This document shows positions 1-6,610 of a DNA stretch of 18,370 bases, piece after piece. Both the position numbers and the translations under genes were made by a program. The first letter of the stretch is position 1; every line of letters starts with the position of its first letter. This DNA is from Actinomycetota bacterium. Lineage in GTDB: Bacteria; Actinomycetota; Acidimicrobiia; Acidimicrobiales; Poriferisodaliceae. Location of the stretch: assembly GCA_002731665.1 (NCBI GenBank), contig PCCJ01000006.1, positions 32,715-51,084 of the forward strand. Reading direction: 5' to 3'. The notes beneath the pieces are model-generated. The model searched no databases and was not told the DNA's origin. It saw only the letters and a list, made by a program, of their open reading frames with translations.

Positions 1-933
1 GGGGACCATCTCTTAGCTCTGCAAAAGAAAGGCCTTCAAGTCCATGGAGACACTAGCGGTAAATGGAAACTTCCTGCCGCTTCTCATGCCAACAATCTAA
101 ACATCGATGAGCACACAATAATTTTGTTGACGATGAAGACTGATGACACTTTCAAAGCCGTAGAACAGCACCAAGAAATTTACTGAGATTTGCCTATTAT
201 CTGTTTCCAGAACGGTGTAACCAACGAAGCTTGGCTTACAAAGCGAAACTTTCTCACTTATGGCTGCACAGTAATGGTCGGCGCCGGCATTACTGAACCC
301 GGCGTCGTCAGACATTCAGGCGGAAAAATGCTGGAAATAGGTTCCTGGCCTTCAGGAGTAGATAATTTATGTCTAAGAATTACAAAAGATTTACAGCTAT
401 CTGGCATGGAAGCCAATGTTGACGAAAACATAGAAAATGGAAAATGGGGAAAGCTTGTTCGTAATCTTTCCAACGCCTATCTTGCGCTAACTGATCTCTC
501 CGTTCAAGAAGCAAGTTGTCTACAAGAAGATCGTTTTTTTATCGCTGATGTTAATGAAGAGGCCGCAAACGTCACCGAAGCTGCAGGACTTTTTGTTCGC
601 TCTATTGGTAAGAGAAATTTACGTGAGCAGATAGACCACTTGCGCACCGGTGGCGTATGGCCAGCGCGTCCTCCTGTCACTGAGACAAATCGTTCCTACC
701 CGAGCACTTGGCAGGACCTCAAAGCGAAACGAGGCTCAGTAGAAGTCGATCACTTCAATGGCGCGATCGTCCGACTCGGAGAAATACACGGCGTGGAAAC
801 ACCTTTGAATCGAGTACTCAGAGATCTTTGCAGAGATGCTGCCTCTCGGCTATTGGATCCAGGTACTGAAACCTGCGAGTCGTTGAGAAACGCCGCTAAG
901 AATACTGATAGGGGTGCCCGGGGCGGGACTTGA
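1..933 (+). pseudogene. 2-dehydropantoate 2-reductase (ketopantoate reductase) family, 5' partial, interrupted by in-frame TGA
   Basis: Reading frame 1 is open from the window edge to a stop ending at 933, except for one TGA at 184-186. The translation on both sides of that stop is one continuous ApbA/PanE-type protein. Upstream is the end of the Rossmann domain (TIILLTMKTDDTFKAV), and right after the stop comes PIICFQNGV, the conserved NG(V) segment of the family. The C-terminal domain follows, with the PSTWQDL...EVDHFNGAIV...GVETPLN pattern typical of ketopantoate reductases. The family reduces ketopantoate to pantoate with NADPH, although many members act on other 2-ketoacids. The glycine-rich NADP-binding start is outside the window. 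The codon was probably GGA (Gly), one base from TGA. Downstream initiation would give only a C-terminal fragment lacking the nucleotide-binding half. The last ~25 residues look non-conserved and run into the tRNA gene. A sequencing or assembly error remains possible. The family call is firm, the pseudogene status moderate. Confidence 0.72.
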
Positions 934-1001
934 ACCCGCACGCTCCGTTAAAGAGCCGAGGGGTTTAAGCCCTCTGCGTCTGCCTATTCCGCCACCCGGG
1001 C
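915..1001 (-). tRNA. tRNA-Leu(UAA)
   Basis: An 87-nt cloverleaf can be folded on the minus strand. The acceptor stem is GCCCGGG (1001-995) pairing with CCCGGGC (922-916). The anticodon stem is GAGGG/CCCTC with loop CTTAAAC, giving anticodon UAA (967-965). A long class-II variable arm with a GCTC/GAGC stem follows, then T-arm GCGGG-TTCAAGT-CCCGC (939-923). The long variable arm and the anticodon fit leucine. The discriminator base is A (915). The next bases are CCC, so the 3' CCA is not encoded and must be added enzymatically. No intron is present in the anticodon loop. The gene follows the minus-strand hypothetical gene by 55 nt, and its 3' end overlaps the end of the + strand ketopantoate-reductase frame by 19 nt. 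Confidence 0.96.
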
Positions 1002-1056
1002 TACCGAGAAGCTAGGCTAACCAATTCTTATCCCTAGTTGGCTGTCTCAGCTCTAT

Positions 1057-1521
1057 TTATGCAGCAATAAATTGTTTGTCTTCGTCAATGACCTCAGCAC
1101 TTTTTAACTGTTTATGGGAGGTAGCAAGTTCTTTGTTACAAACTACACCCTCGCTAAACAAGGTCTCGACAACCTGAAGGTTCTCAACTATCTGGCTCCA
1201 TAATACGTTGCGTAAACTGCTGGCCTGCCTCCCTACAAATTGATTGCAGATAACAGCGCCTTCAACAAGGTCTGCTATGACCGCTAGAAATGGGCGCCCT
1301 ATTATTCGAACAGAGACGATACTGCCAAGCTCAGATCGTCTTATAGCACGGTCAATTCCTTGGGTTTTAGGTGGCGTTCGAAAAGCCGGAACTCCAATGC
1401 CTTCCGCACGACATGCCTCAACAATGACTCTCGCCGCAACAGCAAACCTCATCGAGGGGGCTTCGCTTAACGAAGTAGCTGATTTCACGACTCGAGAAGT
1501 TAATGGCTTATTGGTCATCAT
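1057..1521 (-). CDS. conserved-looking hypothetical protein, unknown function
   Basis: This is a 154-residue basic/hydrophobic protein that I cannot assign. Its core (around residues 24-90) reads like a folded domain, with RFAVAARVIVEACRAEG, then VPAFRTPPKTQGIDRAIRR, then VSVRIIGRPFLAVIADLVEG. I have the impression of similar Arg-rich, 'FRSPP'- and 'RGRP'-containing hypothetical proteins in other actinobacteria, but I cannot confirm this. There is no signal peptide, transmembrane segment or cysteine motif. The start is uncertain: an ATG at 1521 (ATG-ATG) is chosen over an upstream TTG at 1536 because neither has a clear Shine-Dalgarno sequence. A later ATG at 1452, just before the conserved-looking core, is also possible. 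The gene is divergent from the nuclease gene and 55 nt upstream of tRNA-Leu on the same strand. The antisense frame here looks like a shadow. Confidence 0.6.
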   Translation of the reverse strand: MMTNKPLTSRVVKSATSLSEAPSMRFAVAARVIVEACRAEGIGVPAFRTPPKTQGIDRAIRRSELGSIVSVRIIGRPFLAVIADLVEGAVICNQFVGRQASSLRNVLWSQIVENLQVVETLFSEGVVCNKELATSHKQLKSAEVIDEDKQFIAA

Positions 1522-1653
1522 GAATATAATGACCAAAGGGTGGGACAGACGAAAATAATTTAAATCCTGAATCTAGGACACTTTCTAATTATTTAATCTC
1601 TCATCAAGAATTTATAGATCAGGTCTCAACAATACGCGGGTAATCTTATTTTC

Positions 1654-2607
1654 GTGTCTAACAGCTCTGGCTTAGTCGAAGGATTGACCCCAGCCCAACA
1701 AGAAACCCTTGACCTTATTCGTGTTCCACAAGAAGACCGCACAGTTTTCCCATCGAGCCTTCGAGCTGAGTTGTATCATCGGCTAGAAAAAGAAACAGTA
1801 GAGGTAGCCGACGCCTTAACTTCAGATCTTTGGGTAGCCAAAAGACAGCTTCAGGCGGTCAATAGCTGCGAAACGCTATACATGGCACAAACGCAAGAAG
1901 AGTTTAGATACTCAGTTCCTACATCTCGAGGACAAATTTTTCACAAAGCCGTTGAACTTTCAGTCCACCTTCCCTCAATTCTTTCACCATCAGAGCTTGT
2001 CGGGCATGCTTTTAATTCGCTCAGTGCTCGCGATGATTCACTTTCCCACTTTCTAACTGAAAGCGACGCTGTTACTGCGGCAGAGATACGAAGCGAATGT
2101 GTTTCTCTACTCACCACATTTCAAGAAACATTTCCCCCTCTTCGTTCGGCCTGGAGACCTACCACTGAAGCATCACGAAGGGTATCTTTTCATCGTAACA
2201 AAATAATTCTTGCGGGCCGGTTTGATTTGACGCTCGGAATGCCAACAGACCGCACAGCCGGTCGAGTTATCATTGAATTGAAGACAGGAAAACCATCGAT
2301 ACAACATGCCGATGATCAGCGTTACTACGCGTTGCTAGAAACCTTAGTTACTGGCGTTCCTCCACTTCTTCTTGCAAGCTTCTATGTCGACGCCGGGCGT
2401 GTCGTAACCGAAAACGTTGATGAAGCTTTATTAGAATCGACTCTCCGTCGAACAATCGCCGGAGTCAAAAGGCTCGGCTCGCTCCGCCTAGAGGACGTTC
2501 AGCCCAAAAAGTTACCTGGGCCTCCCTGTCGTTGGTGCCCAGTCTCAAATGAATGTGCAGAAGGAAGCGAATGGTTGAAAGAATCAACTGAAACCAATGG
2601 TTGGTAA
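1654..2607 (+). CDS. PD-(D/E)XK (RecB/Cas4-like) nuclease family protein with Fe-S cysteine motif
   Basis: The protein has 317 residues and starts with GTG. It carries the RecB-family nuclease core: His97 in RGQIFHKAVEL, Asp191 in LAGRFDL, the E208-L-K210 motif in VIIELKTGKP, and a Q222-x2-Y225 motif after it. Four cysteines are placed as in Cas4/AddB Fe-S nucleases: Cys72 in NSCETLY ahead of the core, then C292-x2-C295-x5-C301 at the C-terminus (CRWCPVSNEC). This predicts a 4Fe-4S-stapled, metal-dependent DNA exonuclease. No helicase domain is fused and no cas genes are nearby, so it is a stand-alone member, most likely in DNA repair or recombination. The 117-nt AT-rich stretch upstream (1537-1653), shared with the divergent hypothetical gene, presumably holds its promoter. 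The Shine-Dalgarno sequence is weak. The gene converges with the GNAT gene 19 nt downstream. The family call is strong and the exact role unknown. Confidence 0.85.
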   Translation: MSNSSGLVEGLTPAQQETLDLIRVPQEDRTVFPSSLRAELYHRLEKETVEVADALTSDLWVAKRQLQAVNSCETLYMAQTQEEFRYSVPTSRGQIFHKAVELSVHLPSILSPSELVGHAFNSLSARDDSLSHFLTESDAVTAAEIRSECVSLLTTFQETFPPLRSAWRPTTEASRRVSFHRNKIILAGRFDLTLGMPTDRTAGRVIIELKTGKPSIQHADDQRYYALLETLVTGVPPLLLASFYVDAGRVVTENVDEALLESTLRRTIAGVKRLGSLRLEDVQPKKLPGPPCRWCPVSNECAEGSEWLKESTETNGW

Positions 2608-2626
2608 CGCTCTTAGTTTTTAAACT

Positions 2627-3223
2627 TTAGCTCCTGAGGTTTCCTAAAGCCCATAGCTCATCGCGCCGCTGGTCCCACTCTTCTGAAGTAATAGCGAAAC
2701 GATCGTGATCTTCCCATACGCCCGCTATCTGCAAGTACCCTTTAGCCGTCCCTTCACAGCGAATTCCTAGCTTTTGGGGAACTCTAAGACTGGCTTTGTT
2801 ACGTGGAATTATTGAAATTTGCAAACGGTGCAGCCCCGCCCGGTCAAAAGCATAACTCATCACAGCTACTAGACCTTCTGGAACAAACCCTTGACCGGCC
2901 CATCTTTCATCTATCCAATAACCCACGTGACCGCTTTGGAACGCTCCACGAACCACATTGTTGACATTAATTTCCCCACAAAATATCCCGTCGTGCCACA
3001 ACGAAAAAGCAAACCCCGTGCCAAGTTGCCGCTCTCTGTCCCTCGCGTTGCATCGCGCCGCGAAAGCAGATGGGTCTCGTTCCGCATTAGGCCCTCCAGG
3101 AACCGGCGCAGGTTCCCACTTGGTAAGCCAATCTGCGCATCGACTGCGCACCTCACTCCAAGCCGAAAAGTCCGAAGCTTGGAGCCCTCTGAGGAGTAGA
3201 CGAGCAGTGTGTAATTCACTCAC
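2627..3223 (-). CDS. GNAT family N-acetyltransferase, RimJ/RimL type
   Basis: A protein of about 198 residues, predicted to transfer acetyl from acetyl-CoA to an amine, possibly a protein N-terminus. It opens with the family's LHTARLLLRGL pattern, then has the central FSLWHDGIFCGEINV strands, GYWIDERWAGQGFVPEGL (acetyl-CoA pyrophosphate loop) and a C-terminal ISIIPRNKASLRVPQKLGI stretch with the usual Asn-x-x-Ser. I place the start at GTG 3223, 10 nt after the ppx stop. The upstream in-frame start at 3274 would overlap ppx by 41 nt and add residues not seen in the family. It is probably the last gene of the long minus-strand operon. Substrate is not predictable. RimJ is the closest characterised type, but these proteins are functionally diverse. 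Confidence 0.88.
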   Translation of the reverse strand: MSELHTARLLLRGLQASDFSAWSEVRSRCADWLTKWEPAPVPGGPNAERDPSAFAARCNARDRERQLGTGFAFSLWHDGIFCGEINVNNVVRGAFQSGHVGYWIDERWAGQGFVPEGLVAVMSYAFDRAGLHRLQISIIPRNKASLRVPQKLGIRCEGTAKGYLQIAGVWEDHDRFAITSEEWDQRRDELWALGNLRS

Positions 3224-3233
3224 GCTAGAGACA

Positions 3234-4169
3234 CTAGCCGTCTTCGCTGGCTTGATTCGCGTCAAGCATCTCATCAGCTAAACCATCAAGTAGATCGCGC
3301 TCACGCACTAAGCATTCATCAATTTCCCAATGACGCATAACTGCAACCAATATGCAGCAGCCCCCAACAATTACGCCAGCCCTCTTAGGGTCCAGGCCAG
3401 GGTTATGTAACCGATCTTCAAGTGACTCCGTGGCCAGAGTGCGAAACACATCTTCTGCAGCCGATCGTTTCAGTAGAAACTTGTCAACCATTTCACGTTT
3501 ATAGTCCTGCAGCCCAAGCTCGACTGCTGCAATAGAAGTAACGGTTCCGGCAACACCGATCAATTGTGAAGCTCTCCCGATTTGTGGTTGCTCCCGGTCA
3601 ATATCATCCAAATGTAATCTGGCTACCTGAATTGCTGCCCCCAACTCTTCTGGCCGAGGAGGGTCTGATCCTAAATATTGCTCTGTGTATCTCACCGCCC
3701 CCATATCAACTGATCGCCAAGCTAAAGGTTCATTGGTGCCATAAGCAAATTCAGTCGACCCACCTCCGATGTCCACAACTAGATACGGTCCATTTGAGGG
3801 ATCTAGATCAGCCGTAGCTCCCAAGAAACTGTATTTTGCTTCAAACTCACCACTTATTATTTCGACTTTCGCGTTTAAGGCCTCGGAGGCTGCATCAATA
3901 AAAGCATCTTGATTAAGTGCATCGCGAACAGCACTTGTACCCACCGCCCTAACTGATTGAACCTTATGATGCTCGATGAGTTCGCGAAATTCGCACAACG
4001 TATCAGAGACTCGCTTTATTCCATCTTCGGTCAGTCGACGAGACGCCCCAACCCCTCTACCCAGGCCTGTTATTTTTTGCACGCGTATGTCTACACCACT
4101 GCCATCAGTAATCAGCAGACGGGTTGTGTTAGTACCGCAATCAATCACAGCCACCAATTCGCTGGTCAC
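3234..4169 (-). CDS. ppx: Ppx/GppA phosphatase family protein (exopolyphosphatase / pppGpp phosphohydrolase)
   Basis: The protein has 311 residues, the short two-domain actin-fold form common in actinobacteria, without the HD-like C-terminal extension of E. coli Ppx. Visible motifs are the first phosphate loop DCGTNTTRLL (10-19), GTSAVRDA (77-84), the ISGEFEA segment carrying the likely catalytic Glu (106-112), and the second phosphate loop DIGGGSTEF (133-141). GVAGTVTS, AGVIVGG and a closing RERDLLDGL follow further on. It hydrolyses polyphosphate and/or pppGpp in the cytosol. The GTG start shares one base with the DUF501 stop (TAGTG at 4171-4167), and GGAAGG lies a few bases ahead, so the two genes are translationally coupled. 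DUF501-ppx adjacency is the normal actinobacterial arrangement. What is unusual is what precedes DUF501. Confidence 0.93.
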   Translation of the reverse strand: MTSELVAVIDCGTNTTRLLITDGSGVDIRVQKITGLGRGVGASRRLTEDGIKRVSDTLCEFRELIEHHKVQSVRAVGTSAVRDALNQDAFIDAASEALNAKVEIISGEFEAKYSFLGATADLDPSNGPYLVVDIGGGSTEFAYGTNEPLAWRSVDMGAVRYTEQYLGSDPPRPEELGAAIQVARLHLDDIDREQPQIGRASQLIGVAGTVTSIAAVELGLQDYKREMVDKFLLKRSAAEDVFRTLATESLEDRLHNPGLDPKRAGVIVGGCCILVAVMRHWEIDECLVRERDLLDGLADEMLDANQASEDG

Positions 4170-4657
4170 TATGCTTTACCTTCCGTAAGTTGACTAATGA
4201 CCCATTCCCCTACGGGATCTGGTCCCCCAGCAAGCCAATGGGCAAGGTGCGCATGTAAGCATTTCACACCTCTTCTAGTCCCGCCTACTCCACCAAAAGG
4301 CCTAGGCCCTTCATGATCGTCATTAATATGAGAGTTTCTTTCTTCCTCATAACTTTCGTGCGTTTTCACTAAAAGCTCAGCATCTATAGACTCTTCTGCC
4401 CTACCAACGCCACCGGCGCCTTCCAGCACCGAAACTCGATGTCTGAGATCTTTGTTAACAAGCCAATACCTAGTAGGCATTGGTCTACCATCATTCATGA
4501 ATGGTCCGTTCCGGATTACCACTGGATCTCCGAGTAGGTCTTCGACGACCACGACAAAAGACCCTTCAGGTTTTCGATCTAGAAGTTCGGCGACTCTAGC
4601 AACCACACCCACAGTGGGTTCAGTTATGGGATCCACCAAGCGAAGATCAAATAACAT
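4169..4657 (-). CDS. DUF501 domain-containing protein
   Basis: This is a 162-residue protein of the actinobacterial DUF501 family, whose function is unknown. Recognisable landmarks are VVVIRNGPFMNDGRPMPTRYWL near residues 44-66 (family pattern: ...P.L.DG.PFPT.YWL), the acidic LEGAGGV turn, THESYEEERN, and the C-terminal GGTRRGVKCLHAHLAHWLAGGPDPVGEW with the invariant KCLHAH.A..LA core. ATG start at 4657, 17 nt after the coxG stop, and one-base overlap with ppx downstream. In most actinobacteria this gene directly follows the ftsB/divIC-like gene after eno. Here ftsB is about 12 kb away on the same strand and coxG takes its place. Confidence 0.92.
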   Translation of the reverse strand: MLFDLRLVDPITEPTVGVVARVAELLDRKPEGSFVVVVEDLLGDPVVIRNGPFMNDGRPMPTRYWLVNKDLRHRVSVLEGAGGVGRAEESIDAELLVKTHESYEEERNSHINDDHEGPRPFGGVGGTRRGVKCLHAHLAHWLAGGPDPVGEWVISQLTEGKA

Positions 4658-4674
4658 GAAAACGTATCCGTGCC

Positions 4675-5334
4675 TCAGCGTTTACGTCGGCTGAAAAGAA
4701 TAAGCAAGAGCCCAGCTATGACGAAAGGACCGAATCGCTTAAGCATCGGAGCCGCAGCTGTATCCAGCAGGTCTACCGGTTCTGGCTCAGGCATATCTAT
4801 GACCCGCGGCCCTTCTGGTTTCTCCGGCTGCTCTTCTGACCCCGAATCAGTGTTACCTTTTTCTTCGGCTACCACCGTGTCGGTAGCTATCTCTTCGCTC
4901 AATTTTTTCTCAAGGGAATCGACGAATTGGCCAATCAGTTTTTCCGAGACATCCGCCATTACACCACGTCCGAACTGCGCTACCTTCCCTGTGACTTTCA
5001 GGTCAGTGCTTATCGTAATTTTAGTTCCTTCGCCATCTGCGACCATCTCCGCGGTAACCTCTGCCGAAGCATTTCCTGCGCCACGGGTGTCTCTGCCTGT
5101 AGCTTCGAGAATTACTCGATGTTCCTCTTCGATTTTTTGAAGGAATTTAGCTGATCCTTTGTATTGCGCAGTAATCGGACCAACTTTAACTTTCACCTGT
5201 CCTTTAAAATCATCTCCGTCTATCTCTGTTAATTGTGCTCCTGGCATACACGGCGCTATATATTCTACATCAGTCAAAGTCGCCCAAGCTCGTTCGACAG
5301 GCACACTTACTCGAAACTCATTTTTTAATTCCAT
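4675..5334 (-). CDS. coxG: CoxG-like SRPBCC protein with C-terminal membrane anchor
   Basis: The protein has 219 residues. Residues 1-145 form a CoxG/SRPBCC lipid-binding-type domain with the family's P-C-MPGA turn (28-33), VKVKVGPITAQYKG (47-60) and FGRGVMADVS (121-130). An acidic, Pro-rich linker (about 150-195) follows, then a single hydrophobic segment (about 201-214) ending in RRKR. This predicts a tail-anchored protein with the folded domain in the cytosol. CoxG proteins tie molybdenum CO dehydrogenase to the membrane, and mycobacterial CoxG has been linked to menaquinone delivery. The gene overlaps mocA by 10 nt and has a GGAGG ribosome-binding site about 10 nt ahead of its ATG. It marks this cluster as CO-dehydrogenase-like rather than a generic xanthine dehydrogenase locus. 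Confidence 0.9.
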   Translation of the reverse strand: MELKNEFRVSVPVERAWATLTDVEYIAPCMPGAQLTEIDGDDFKGQVKVKVGPITAQYKGSAKFLQKIEEEHRVILEATGRDTRGAGNASAEVTAEMVADGEGTKITISTDLKVTGKVAQFGRGVMADVSEKLIGQFVDSLEKKLSEEIATDTVVAEEKGNTDSGSEEQPEKPEGPRVIDMPEPEPVDLLDTAAAPMLKRFGPFVIAGLLLILFSRRKR

Positions 5335-5885
5335 TGTTGAAGATCCTCCAGGGTGTCGATATCAGCGGGAGAGCCTTCGCAGGGTACCGCCTCAACTAGT
5401 TCAGGCCTTGATCGTATTAACAGTCTGGCTCCCTCGTCTCCAAAAGATGGTAAAAGTGGCCATACTTCCCGTGATAAACGGACTGGATTCCTTTGTTTTC
5501 CATCATACGAAGCGACTGCTATCGGTGCTCGGGCATCAGCAATCGATTTCCAAGCGAGTGGCTCTATCTTCGGTTGATCACCAAGTCCAAAAACGAGCGC
5601 TTCGAAGCCCCGTGCGCGAGCCCATTTAGTTGCAACAGATATCGATGAGGCAATACCTCGACCGTAGTCAGGGTTATTGACAATTTCCACGTCAACTTTA
5701 TTAAGCTCATCGGCAAGATCCACTGCGCCAGTGACTACCAGCACATCGCTAAAACCTGCTTGCATAAGTGAAGCAAGAGCATGAGAAATGACCGGCCTAC
5801 CATTCAAATCAGCTAACAGTTTGTGATGCGAGCTCTTAAAACGCGAACCTGACCCAGCGGCGAGCAATACGGCTGCAGTTTTCAA
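5325..5885 (-). CDS. mocA: molybdenum cofactor cytidylyltransferase (MocA-like nucleotidyltransferase)
   Basis: The protein has 186 residues with a GT-A/MobA-like fold. It shows the nucleotide loop LLAAGSGSRF (7-16) with the following Lys22, the GLGDQP metal/NTP-binding motif (100-105, Asp103), and the FGDEGARLL and ADIDTLEDL motifs near the C-terminus. MocA transfers CMP from CTP to Mo-molybdopterin to make the cytosine dinucleotide (MCD) form used by CO dehydrogenase and related hydroxylases. Its location next to coxG and the XdhC-family genes supports MocA over MobA. The start is TTG at 5885, one base after the hydrolase stop. It is the only start available after the preceding in-frame stop, and a GGGGTAAG stretch lies ahead. 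The 3' end overlaps coxG by 10 nt. Confidence 0.85.
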   Translation of the reverse strand: MKTAAVLLAAGSGSRFKSSHHKLLADLNGRPVISHALASLMQAGFSDVLVVTGAVDLADELNKVDVEIVNNPDYGRGIASSISVATKWARARGFEALVFGLGDQPKIEPLAWKSIADARAPIAVASYDGKQRNPVRLSREVWPLLPSFGDEGARLLIRSRPELVEAVPCEGSPADIDTLEDLQQWN

Positions 5886-5886
5886 C

Positions 5887-6606
5887 TCAACTTACCCCAG
5901 TGAAAAAATCGAGAATATTATTAGCCACTTCTTCATAGTGACTGACATGCACATGATGTTTCGCATCGTCAACAATACAAGTTTTTACTAACGACGCGCT
6001 TTGCTCTATGACCTTCATTCCTCCACTGTAGTGGGTATCTAGCGAGCCACAAATTTGTAATATTGGCATATGTAATTGGCCTAAACTATCTATTATTAAG
6101 GAGTCCTTCTGTCTACACAATGGTGCGACATAGGATTCTAACCCAAAGATACTGGCTGCTTTATCTGTCATTAAATTCCACTTAGCTCGAGCCTTTTCCC
6201 GCTTAAATCCTGGACCACTAGCTATCAACACTAAACCGCGGACAGAATGGGGTTCTCGCACCGCTCTATGCAGCGAAAGATAACCTCCAAGGCTATGTCC
6301 GACCAGATGGACGTTACATTCCGAGGCAGACTCTCTCAGCCTAACGAGTAGGCAGTCAAAGATTTCCCCTACGTTTTCCCGCTCATAGTCTCGCGGATCC
6401 CCGCTGTAACCAACTGATTTTCTATGGCCCGGTAAGTCCCATCGCATGACCGTATATCGTTGAGATAGACGGCTAAATAGTGCGTCCCATGTAGACGCGT
6501 CGTCTCCAAATCCGTGGGTAAGCAAAACTGGCGGTCCGGAACCCGCTATTTCTAGCCAAATTCCGTCATACATTTCTCCGTCACCAGATTGGACGATTTT
6601 TGACAT
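5887..6606 (-). CDS. alpha/beta hydrolase family protein
   Basis: The protein has 239 residues and a full alpha/beta-hydrolase fold. It has the oxyanion segment LLTHGFGD (28-35), the nucleophile elbow GHSLGG with Ser105, an acid Asp190 in CGSLD, and a base His217 in the DAKHHVH segment. There is no signal peptide, so it is cytosolic. The family covers esterases, thioesterases, C-C hydrolases and lactonases, and the substrate cannot be read from sequence. It starts 4 nt after the acyl-CoA dehydrogenase stop and ends 1 nt before mocA, so it is clearly co-transcribed inside the molybdenum-hydroxylase accessory operon. Pairing with an acyl-CoA dehydrogenase suggests a thioesterase or ring/ester hydrolase step in the same pathway (inference). 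Confidence 0.85.
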   Translation of the reverse strand: MSKIVQSGDGEMYDGIWLEIAGSGPPVLLTHGFGDDASTWDALFSRLSQRYTVMRWDLPGHRKSVGYSGDPRDYERENVGEIFDCLLVRLRESASECNVHLVGHSLGGYLSLHRAVREPHSVRGLVLIASGPGFKREKARAKWNLMTDKAASIFGLESYVAPLCRQKDSLIIDSLGQLHMPILQICGSLDTHYSGGMKVIEQSASLVKTCIVDDAKHHVHVSHYEEVANNILDFFTGVS

Positions 6607-6610
6607 CGAT

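Noticed and set aside
184..186. TGA read as glycine (alternative genetic code as in Gracilibacteria/SR1)
   Set aside because: Eno, coxG, coxD, the hydrolase and the small XdhC gene all end at TGA with a new gene starting right there, so TGA works as a stop in this genome.
915..1001. tRNA-Leu as attachment site of an integrated element
   Set aside because: No integrase, no second copy of the tRNA 3' end and no phage-like genes are visible. The accessory block lies elsewhere, between ftsB and DUF501.
1244..1558. 104-codon + strand frame
   Set aside because: It is antisense to the hypothetical 1057-1521, whose minus-strand protein looks more like a folded domain, though neither can be proven without homologs.
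2891..3281. Several overlapping ~100-codon frames on both strands
   Set aside because: All overlap the GNAT gene, which has a recognisable family pattern. The others have none.
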